From an uncultured Clostridia bacterium (lineage in GTDB: Bacteria > Bacillota > Clostridia > TANB77 > CAG-508): a DNA stretch of 47,287 nt. The notes under the pieces were generated by a model that did no database searches, was not told the DNA's origin, and saw only the letters and a list, made by a program, of their open reading frames with translations. Shown in pieces: positions 41,335 through 47,287 of this stretch; the first letter of the stretch is position 1, and every line of letters begins with the position of its first letter. The position numbers were made by a program, and so were the translations under genes. The stretch covers positions 1 to 47,287 of the forward strand of contig CAJFHE010000006.1 of the NCBI GenBank assembly GCA_904378095.1. Reading direction: 5' to 3'.

Positions 41335-43063
41335 TTCCTCCTAATTTATACTTTCTTCTGTAAATTACGACATACACTATAAATGCAAGTAGTGCAATTG
41401 GTGAAATAATATATGCTACTTTATCTAAAGTTGTTGCAGTATAATCTACTGTGATTTTGCCTTCTGCTACGTCATCTGGAAGCACTACTTTCACAAAGCC
41501 ATAATCCGACTCCGTTGTTTCTAATGTAACCTCTAAATCGTCATACTGTAGCGTTACTGTATATCCTGGATAGAATAAAAATGGTAACTCTAACTCTGTG
41601 CCTTTTGTTGCATCTTTTATCTCCATATCTATATGAAATGCATCTTTAGTTTCATTTTCAATAGTAGCTTGTCCAGAAAAGACAACCGTATTATCTCCTC
41701 TTGTTTTTAGATATTTATACTGTTGTACCAAAGCTTTTGCAGGCATGTAGTCTCTGTTCACTGAGAAATAATGTATTTGCGGATTATCAAAAGCATTTTG
41801 CTCATACTGCTCATCTACAGTAGTATCCTCTGCCGTATATGCACTTAATTCGTGTGCTGTAAATGCTAGTAAAATAGCCAATGCTACAATGTAGGTCGTA
41901 TTCCTTAGCCATGTTTTTTTGATTGATATAATTAAATAATATACATTCATTGCGCAAACTGGTGTAAAGAACACTAACGCGAATCCTAACATACGCCATG
42001 GATATTGCAATGTACACAAAATATCTGGCATAATTTGCCAAGGGAAAAGGCTTGTACACATTATTAATGAAATAACTCCAAAAATAATGCTTGTAATATA
42101 AAAATCTTTCTGCTCTTTGTCTATTTTTCTATAAGCTAAAACTCCTGAAAATAGCATTACAATAAATGGTATTCCAACTACAAATGAAACTCCATTTTCT
42201 TCGTCTTTATCCTTTAATAACTGCCACAATTGTATTGTATTATCTGCAGCATATTCTCCACTTGTTTTTATAATTTCTGGTGTAAAAATAGAATACTGTG
42301 CTTGCATTTTAAATTCCAGCATTGGTAGCAAGAATAATGCTGACATTAGTAGAATAAATACCACATTTATTATACACTTAATAATTACATCTTTTTTCAA
42401 GAATGCTTTTAAATTAAATAAAATATATATTAAACAAAAAATTGCTGTATATTCTGTAGAAATTGTATGCGAAAGTAGTAAGCCCGTTGCACCAATTGCA
42501 ATGTAATAATGCCTTTTTTTATCTCCATGTAGTAAATTGTACAATCCTTGGAATACCAAAGGCATAAATACAAAGGCTGTAAACTCGCCTATTGCATACC
42601 TATTGAATATATCCTCTAGTTTATATGGCAATGTCATGTATATAATTGCTGAAAAGAAAGCGATTCCTTTCTTTTTAGTAACTTCATTCATAAAATTATA
42701 CATGAACACACCAGATAAAATGGTAGTAAGAGTTGCAAAAATCTTTAGTCCATTTGCAAAAGTACCAGATATGAGGCCTAAAACATATGGGACATAAGCA
42801 ACAATTGTTGGATAAAATGCTGTCATGCTGTAGCCCCAATCATTACATAGGTATGGAAATACTAAAAATGGAAAAGCTCCTTTATCCATTGCATTGTCTA
42901 AGCCAACTAATCTTAATAAATGTAGCCATCCATCATCTGTTGTTCTTATTTGTACCCAAAAAAATGGTATGGATATTAATAATCCAATTACGCATATTAT
43001 TATATAATGTATGCTTCTTTTAGTTTTAATTTTTTCTATTATATTCTCTAACTTCTTTTTCAT
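41330..43063 (-). CDS. Multi-pass membrane protein, GT-C/YfhO-like (paralogue 1)
   Basis: A 577-residue protein with about 10-12 membrane helices and a C-terminal beta domain. It aligns by eye with its downstream neighbour along most of its length: TTDDGWLHLLRLVG versus VDDGIQHIARLMG, NDWGYSMTAFYPTIVAYVP versus NQFGYSWNIFYSPLTAYVP, and LPYKLEDIFNRYAIGEFTAF versus APYRLTDTYMRVAISELASF. The conserved DDG..H..R suggests glycosyl transfer from a lipid-linked donor; this is inferred. It starts 15 bases after the dCMP deaminase gene. Confidence 0.82.
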   Translation of the reverse strand: MKKKLENIIEKIKTKRSIHYIIICVIGLLISIPFFWVQIRTTDDGWLHLLRLVGLDNAMDKGAFPFLVFPYLCNDWGYSMTAFYPTIVAYVPYVLGLISGTFANGLKIFATLTTILSGVFMYNFMNEVTKKKGIAFFSAIIYMTLPYKLEDIFNRYAIGEFTAFVFMPLVFQGLYNLLHGDKKRHYYIAIGATGLLLSHTISTEYTAIFCLIYILFNLKAFLKKDVIIKCIINVVFILLMSALFLLPMLEFKMQAQYSIFTPEIIKTSGEYAADNTIQLWQLLKDKDEENGVSFVVGIPFIVMLFSGVLAYRKIDKEQKDFYITSIIFGVISLIMCTSLFPWQIMPDILCTLQYPWRMLGFALVFFTPVCAMNVYYLIISIKKTWLRNTTYIVALAILLAFTAHELSAYTAEDTTVDEQYEQNAFDNPQIHYFSVNRDYMPAKALVQQYKYLKTRGDNTVVFSGQATIENETKDAFHIDMEIKDATKGTELELPFLFYPGYTVTLQYDDLEVTLETTESDYGFVKVVLPDDVAEGKITVDYTATTLDKVAYIISPIALLAFIVYVVIYRRKYKLGGN

Positions 43064-43078
43064 TTGAATAAACTCCCT

Positions 43079-43576
43079 TTAATATGTTATCTTTCCTTCA
43101 AGTAAATCGTCCTTATCAATCCACTCTTGCACATCAATAACTTTATAGCCATCGTCATTGCCATCTCTTACAATAACTTGCTTGATGCCAGCATTAATAA
43201 TAAGCTTCCTACACATTTGGCAAGAGCTTGCACCTTTTTCGTACTCGTCTGTCTCTGGGTCATACAGTACTAAATATAGGGTCGCCCCAATCATATCTTT
43301 TCTTCTAGCACTGATTATAGCATTTTGCTCTGCATGCACAGACCTGCAAGCATCATATCCAGCATGCCTTAGCTCTGGAAAAAACTTTTTCTTTGAGCAA
43401 TACCCTAGCTCATTACAATTCTTTCTCCCTCTAGGAGCTCCATTATATCCAGTAGCAATTATCTCATCATTATTTACAATCACACAGCCAACAAATTTCC
43501 TTAGGCATGTGCTTCTTTCTGCTACAGTTTTCGCTATATTTAAGTAATAATTAATTTTATCTATTCTTCTTACCAT
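43079..43576 (-). CDS. dCMP deaminase (ComEB-like)
   Basis: A zinc-dependent deaminase of 165 residues. The zinc and proton-shuttle motif is SVHAEQNAI and the two Cys ligands are in SSCQMCRK. Further Cys and His residues (NCNELGYC, RHAG) fit the extra metal site of dCMP deaminases. It makes dUMP for ThyA from dCMP. The ATG at 43576 follows CAGGAGAAACAT; the frame is open ten codons further upstream but without a ribosome site. Confidence 0.92.
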   Translation of the reverse strand: MVRRIDKINYYLNIAKTVAERSTCLRKFVGCVIVNNDEIIATGYNGAPRGRKNCNELGYCSKKKFFPELRHAGYDACRSVHAEQNAIISARRKDMIGATLYLVLYDPETDEYEKGASSCQMCRKLIINAGIKQVIVRDGNDDGYKVIDVQEWIDKDDLLEGKITY

Positions 43577-43630
43577 ATGTTTCTCCTGATTTTTATTTTC
43601 TTTCATATCTCGTAACTTTTTCTATTAGGT

Positions 43631-43659
43631 ATTTTACTATATAAGATAGTATAAATCAA
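43631..43659 (-). promoter_or_regulatory. Promoter of dCMP deaminase operon
   Basis: TTGATT, a 17-base spacer and TAAAAT on the minus strand, about 55 bases before the chosen start. Confidence 0.55.
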
Positions 43660-43680
43660 GTGCCTATTTTCGAATTCTAA

Positions 43681-43730
43681 TTGGGGACAGGCATCTTTTG
43701 TCATTTCTTTCTAATCTGGGACAGACATTA
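43681..43730. repeat. Two GGGACAG(G/A)CAT repeat units
   Basis: CTAATTGGGGACAGGCAT and CTAATCTGGGACAGACAT occur about 34 bases apart as direct repeats. The first resembles CTAATTGTGGGACAGACAT in the leader at 6048-6065. Confidence 0.65.
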
Positions 43731-43751
43731 CTTTGCTCGAGCATTAAAATG

Positions 43752-43782
43752 TTGTTTTTTTCCTCCGTCCCCAAAAACAGCA
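43752..43782. repeat. Dispersed repeat with CCTCCGTCCCC core, second copy
   Basis: TGTTTTTTTCCTCCGTCCCC followed by AAAAACA; it shares about 26 bases with 102-140, but the outer arms differ. Confidence 0.6.
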
Positions 43783-43830
43783 AAAACTTGCACAAAAAGG
43801 AGTGTCCCTTCTGTCCAAGCTTGTCGCACT

Positions 43831-43864
43831 AAAAAAGACGCTAGCAATAATTACTAACGCTTTT
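43831..43864 (-). terminator. Probable terminator of rpmF
   Basis: On the minus strand GCGTTAG pairs with CTAGCGT (two G-U pairs) around a 9-base loop, followed by CTTTTTT. It lies about 40 bases after the rpmF stop. Confidence 0.6.
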
Positions 43865-43901
43865 CCCTAATTCTTTGTAAAAAATTACATTCAATTTAGA
43901 A

Positions 43902-44084
43902 TTACTCTGCTGATTTAGCAATAACTTCTTTTCCATCATAGTATCCACATGTTGGGCATACTGTATGTTGTCTAATTAATTCGTGACAATGTGAGCATTC
44001 TACTAAATTTTGATTTTCTAATTTCCATGTTGAACGTTTTAAATGTGTTCTTGCTTTTGACCATCTTCTTTTTGGTTGTGCCAT
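43902..44084 (-). CDS. rpmF: 50S ribosomal protein L32
   Basis: A 60-residue L32 with the basic start AQPKRRWSKARTHLKRSTWKL and an intact zinc ribbon (CSHC and CPTC). The zinc-binding form is present. It has a consensus promoter and is transcribed alone, divergently from asnB. Confidence 0.97.
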   Translation of the reverse strand: MAQPKRRWSKARTHLKRSTWKLENQNLVECSHCHELIRQHTVCPTCGYYDGKEVIAKSAE

Positions 44085-44152
44085 TCTTATTCCCTCCTTT
44101 TGTAATCATCTATTGTATAGTTTTAATACTTTCTCCTAATCGATACTATAAG

Positions 44153-44181
44153 ATTATACTAATTTTTTTTAACTTTGTCAA
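44153..44181 (-). promoter_or_regulatory. Consensus promoter of rpmF
   Basis: TTGACA, a 17-base spacer and TATAAT on the minus strand: a perfect sigma-A consensus, as expected for a ribosomal protein gene. Confidence 0.88.
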
Positions 44182-44248
44182 TACCAGTTACATTTTTCTT
44201 AAAATATTCATATACTAGTTATATATTTAGGAAAGGAATTGGTATTCT

Positions 44249-46096
44249 ATGTGTGGTTTTGTAGGAATAGTTAATCTAAAAGAAAATTTACATTCTAAAA
44301 AAGATATTTTAATTTCAATGAATGATACACTAAAGCAAAGAGGTCCTGACGAATGTGGCTATTTTGTAAGTGATAATGCTTTGTTAGGACACAGAAGATT
44401 AGTTGTAATAGACCCAGATGGCGGAAAACAGCCTATGAGTTACAAATACAATGATAATACTTATACTATTGCATATAATGGTCAAATTTATAACACAAAA
44501 GAATTAAGGCAAGCTTTAAAAGAAAACAATATTCCTCTTGAAAGTTATTCTGATACAGAGGTGCTTATAAAATCCTACATATTGTATAAAGATGATATAG
44601 TAAATAAGCTCAACGGAATTTTTGCTTTTGCAATTTGGGATGAGAAAAACAAAAGTGTATTTCTTGCCAGAGACCACTTTGGTGTGAAACCTTTATTTTA
44701 TACCATTTATAATAATAACCTGATTTTTGGCTCCGAGGTTAAGGCAATTTTGAAATATCCTGGTATTACTCCTACTTTAGACAAACAAGGTATAAGCGAG
44801 TTATTTGGAATTGGTCCTGCACACACAAATGGAATAACTGCTTTTAAAAATATTTATGAGCTAAAACCTGCAAATTATATGGTATACAATGATGATGGCA
44901 TTCATCTAAAAAGATATTGGAAGCTAAAGAGCAAACCTCATGAAGACAATCTACCACAAACTTGTGAAAAAGTATTATTTTTGTTAGAGGATGCTATAAA
45001 AAGACAACTCGTATCTGATGTACCACTATGCACATTTTTATCAGGAGGACTTGATTCTAGCATAATTACTCTATATGCTTCTGAATATTGTAAAGAGCAT
45101 AATTTGCCTAAATTAAATACCTACTCTGTTGATTATGTTGATAATGATAAAAACTTCCAAAAAACTGATTTTCAGCCTAACTCCGACAATTATTATATTA
45201 ATTTAATGCAGTCTAAATTAGATACTAATCATCATACTGTAATGCTAGACACTCCTGAGCTTGCCAAGGCTTTAGAAGATGCCATGATAGCTAGAGATTT
45301 TCCAGGAATGGCAGATGTAGACTCTTCTTTGCTATTATTCTGTAAAAATGTAAAGCCAGAAGCAACAGTAACCTTGACAGGAGAATGCGCTGACGAAATA
45401 TTTGCAGGATATCCATGGTTTTTTAGAGAAGATGCATTAAATAGCGGAACTTTTCCTTGGTCAATTGCAATAAAAGAAAGGCAAGAATTACTAAATCCGG
45501 AAATAGCCGAAAAAGTGAATTTAAAAGAATATATAGATTATAGATATAATGAAAATCTAGAAGATGTAGAAATTCTAGATTGTGACTCTGCCGATACAGC
45601 CGAGAAAAGAAAAATATCACATCTTACTCTAAACTGGTTTATGCAAACATTATTAGATAGATCGGATAGAATGGGAATGTATAATGGTTTTGAAATTAGA
45701 GTTCCATTTTGTGATTACCGCTTAGCAGAATATGTATGGAATATTCCTTGGGAGATGAAGGCTTTAAATGGTAGAGAAAAAGGATTGCTTCGTTACATTA
45801 TGAAAGATAAATTACCAGCAGAAATAGTAGATAGAAAGAAGAGTCCTTACCCTAAAACATGGAATCCAACTTATTTGAAGACTGTAAAAGAAATGCTATC
45901 TAAAATAATGGAAGACAAAAATGCTCCAATTAATGGTTTGCTAAACAGAGAGTACATTATGCAAATACTTGAGACAGACGGTAAAGCCTTTACTAGACCT
46001 TGGTTTGGCCAGCTCATGACAGGTCCGCAGCTCATTGCGTATTTATATCAAGTAAACATGTGGCTTGAAAAGTATCAGCCTAGAATTGAATTATAA
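44249..46096 (+). CDS. asnB: Asparagine synthase (glutamine-hydrolysing)
   Basis: A 615-residue AsnB that makes asparagine from aspartate, glutamine and ATP. The N-terminal glutaminase domain starts with the catalytic Cys2 (MCGFVGIVN), followed by RGPDECG and AYNGQIYN. The synthase domain has the PPi loop FLSGGLDSS near residue 267 and TGECADEIFAGYPW. The length and motifs are complete. AGGAAAGGA lies upstream of the ATG. No T-box is visible in the 165-base divergent region. A -10-like TATACT at 44211-44216 is the best promoter candidate, with a poor -35. Confidence 0.97.
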   Translation: MCGFVGIVNLKENLHSKKDILISMNDTLKQRGPDECGYFVSDNALLGHRRLVVIDPDGGKQPMSYKYNDNTYTIAYNGQIYNTKELRQALKENNIPLESYSDTEVLIKSYILYKDDIVNKLNGIFAFAIWDEKNKSVFLARDHFGVKPLFYTIYNNNLIFGSEVKAILKYPGITPTLDKQGISELFGIGPAHTNGITAFKNIYELKPANYMVYNDDGIHLKRYWKLKSKPHEDNLPQTCEKVLFLLEDAIKRQLVSDVPLCTFLSGGLDSSIITLYASEYCKEHNLPKLNTYSVDYVDNDKNFQKTDFQPNSDNYYINLMQSKLDTNHHTVMLDTPELAKALEDAMIARDFPGMADVDSSLLLFCKNVKPEATVTLTGECADEIFAGYPWFFREDALNSGTFPWSIAIKERQELLNPEIAEKVNLKEYIDYRYNENLEDVEILDCDSADTAEKRKISHLTLNWFMQTLLDRSDRMGMYNGFEIRVPFCDYRLAEYVWNIPWEMKALNGREKGLLRYIMKDKLPAEIVDRKKSPYPKTWNPTYLKTVKEMLSKIMEDKNAPINGLLNREYIMQILETDGKAFTRPWFGQLMTGPQLIAYLYQVNMWLEKYQPRIEL

Positions 46097-46113
46097 TTTA
46101 TCTAATTTTTAAA

Positions 46114-46140
46114 CTTGAGGTTGCAAATTGCAACCTCAAG
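46114..46140. terminator. Perfect 13-bp hairpin after asnB
   Basis: CTTGAGGTTGCAA and TTGCAACCTCAAG surround a single base. It lies 17 bases past asnB and is the likely transcription end, though no T-run follows on the plus strand. Confidence 0.6.
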
Positions 46141-46189
46141 CTGCTATACTAACACCTTGTATTTTAGTAAATATTTTAATTTAATCTGC

Positions 46190-46315
46190 TTAGTTTTTAG
46201 GCAATTTATTACTATCAACTTCTATACCCGAATTTTCACAAGATTGCATTGCTTTTTTTATTGTTTCAATAAAATTTTCCCATCTTTTGTAACCCAATTT
46301 AACCTGCAAATTTAA
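46190..46315 (-). pseudogene. DinD-like gene remnant
   Basis: One minus-strand frame reads LQVKLGYKRWENFIETIKKA and then MQSCENSGIEVDSNKLPKN before TAA. The upstream end meets an in-frame stop and there is no start or ribosome site. The pattern LGYKRWENF...I.KA...C.NSG is characteristic of the N-terminal part of DNA-damage-inducible protein D and related BRO-type proteins, normally about 280 residues. Only about 39 codons remain, so this is a decayed fragment, probably of a formerly mobile or phage-linked gene. Confidence 0.6.
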
Positions 46316-46329
46316 TATTTACTTTTCCC

Positions 46330-47220
46330 TCACTTCTTTTCTCTTCCAATTACAACAAATCTCCCATCTGTTGTATGGTATGAGCATGTAATTAAAGTAA
46401 TTAGCTCGTCTCCATATTCTGCTGTTGCTTCTATATCATATAATGAAGCCTTTTTTGAATTCTCTACAAACTCATTATACTCCGCTTCGGTTTCCGCATT
46501 CATAAAATTATAATATCTAAACACATTTGTATCCGACTTATTGAAAACCTTTGACTTAAAAGCAGAAATTATCTCATACTTTCCATCATGCTCTTTAGTC
46601 GTAAAACGAATAACAGGATGCTCTTTGTAAAATTCCTTATCCGCATATTTGAGCAAATCTTTAAACATTAAATCATTCATTATGTTGTGACCATAAATTA
46701 GCAAATTATTACTAGGTATGCTCCAGTCATATTCTGCATCTAGAAATATAGAGCCCTTTTGGGACTTTTCTTTTTTATAATTATGGGTTAGATAATATTC
46801 ATTGTCATCCCCTTGTAACACTGGATAATTTATATTCGTTTCTTCTATTTCAATCCAACCTACAATATCTTCATTTTCTTCTTGTAATTTTCCTACTTTA
46901 AACATTCTTTCTGTTGCATCTATTTCTTCTTTAGTCGCATCTTTCACATTTTCATCTTCTTCGCTGTTATTATTTTCACTTTTCTCGTTATTATCGACCT
47001 TATCTTCTGTATCCACTTGCTCACTGTCATTTTCTTCTCCATTTTCATTTTGGGCTTCTCCTATTTTGATTGAGTTAAGAAGCTCGCTTTCTTTTTTAGC
47101 TTCTCGTCCTATATTCATAAATTTTGCTATATATATGCAAGCTAATATTAAGTTTACTATAATAAAAAAATAAATCAAATAATTTAAAATTTTTCTTTCT
47201 TTTTTTACACCTTTCTGCAT
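46330..47220 (-). CDS. Class B sortase
   Basis: A 296-residue sortase with an N-terminal membrane helix (about 12-34), a long acidic linker (about 45-105) and a SrtB-type catalytic domain. The catalytic residues are H178 in LLIYGHNIMNDLMF, C279 in LITCSYHTTDGRF and the Arg of that GRF. Class B enzymes often attach specialised surface proteins; no substrate with a sorting signal is adjacent inside this window. The ATG at 47220 follows GGGTGATAAA; the frame stays open to the window end without a better start. Confidence 0.93.
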   Translation of the reverse strand: MQKGVKKERKILNYLIYFFIIVNLILACIYIAKFMNIGREAKKESELLNSIKIGEAQNENGEENDSEQVDTEDKVDNNEKSENNNSEEDENVKDATKEEIDATERMFKVGKLQEENEDIVGWIEIEETNINYPVLQGDDNEYYLTHNYKKEKSQKGSIFLDAEYDWSIPSNNLLIYGHNIMNDLMFKDLLKYADKEFYKEHPVIRFTTKEHDGKYEIISAFKSKVFNKSDTNVFRYYNFMNAETEAEYNEFVENSKKASLYDIEATAEYGDELITLITCSYHTTDGRFVVIGREKK

Positions 47221-47254
47221 TTTATCACCCAAATAAATTGTTAAGTATGTATTC

Positions 47255-47287
47255 GTGAAACTAGGTGACAGATTAAAATCTGTCACC
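47255..47287. repeat. Dispersed palindrome, third copy (cut by window end)
   Basis: GTGAAACTA then GGTGACAGATT-AA-AATCTGTCACC (perfect 11-base arms). The outer GTGAAAC matches the 152-194 copy, whose partner arm GTTTCAC would lie beyond the window. It sits about 35 bases upstream of the class B sortase start. Confidence 0.7.

Larger units (their letters stand above)
43577..43901. other. 325-base intergenic region rich in dispersed repeats
   Basis: No gene is seen. It holds the promoter at 43631-43659, two GGGACAG repeat arms (43681-43730), the CCTCCGTCCCC repeat (43752-43782), a GTGTCCCTTCTGTCC...TTGTCGCAC segment near 43802-43829 and the rpmF terminator (43831-43864). Confidence 0.7.

Noticed and set aside
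15235-43782. Spaced repeats as a possible CRISPR array
   Set aside because: Copies are kilobases apart, differ in orientation and have no regular spacers or cas genes.
44085-44248. T-box or riboswitch upstream of asnB
   Set aside because: The region is only 164 bases, holds the divergent rpmF promoter and shows no T-box core or terminator hairpin.

Overview
The window is a low-GC (roughly 30 percent by eye), single-contig chromosomal stretch from a Firmicutes-type bacterium, most likely an uncultured, gut-associated member of the Clostridia. The evidence is the gene order ylxM-ffh-rpsP-khpA-rimM-trmD-rplS, the der-plsY-gpsA cluster, a TsaB-RimI fusion, strong AGGAGG-type ribosome binding sites, sigma-A-like promoters with 17-base spacers, and single-membrane cell-surface machinery (sortases, SH3b, cohesin/dockerin, Ig-like proteins). 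Species cannot be named from the sequence. The standard genetic code fits all genes.

Layout. 1-4250: a tRNA-Thr, then a minus-strand pair encoding a secreted glucosaminidase with SH3 domains and a C-terminal dockerin, and a membrane-anchored protein with an apparent cohesin-like domain. 4280-8490: plus-strand tsaE, tsaB-rimI fusion and a Lon-like protease. 8495-8981: a small gene of unknown function, richer in GC, with its own promoter and terminator. 9005-13190: translation/secretion operon ylxM to rplS. 13260-18304: an FxLYD protein, folA-thyA, a frameshifted radical-SAM gene and a divergent DnaB-like ATPase with a long charged insert. 18378-22980: a chimeric histidine kinase, two acyl thioesterases, a small acidic protein, a putative HExxH metallopeptidase and a membrane-anchored protein.

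23003-30558 is a surface operon: a protein with an LPVTY-type sorting signal, its sortase and a 1942-residue Ig-like surface protein, bounded by a promoter and a terminator. 30595-35900: a stand-alone YcaO protein, thioredoxin and an atypical flavin thioredoxin reductase, a polysaccharide deacetylase and a membrane-anchored unknown. 36016-43660: der-plsY-gpsA, two tandem paralogous multi-pass membrane proteins, and a dCMP deaminase. 43800-47287: rpmF, asnB, a DinD-like gene remnant and a class B sortase.

The envelope genes together suggest a surface assembled by covalent sorting (two sortases), non-covalent docking (cohesin/dockerin) and peptidoglycan or glycan editing (glucosaminidase, deacetylase, GT-C-like proteins). 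The most unusual signals are the cohesin/dockerin peptidoglycan-hydrolase pair, the in-frame CofE-histidine kinase chimera, short dispersed repeats that sit directly upstream of ribosome binding sites, and a 23-bp perfect inverted repeat around a GC-rich structured spacer between the two paralogous membrane-protein genes. No CRISPR array, complete transposon, prophage or rRNA was seen.
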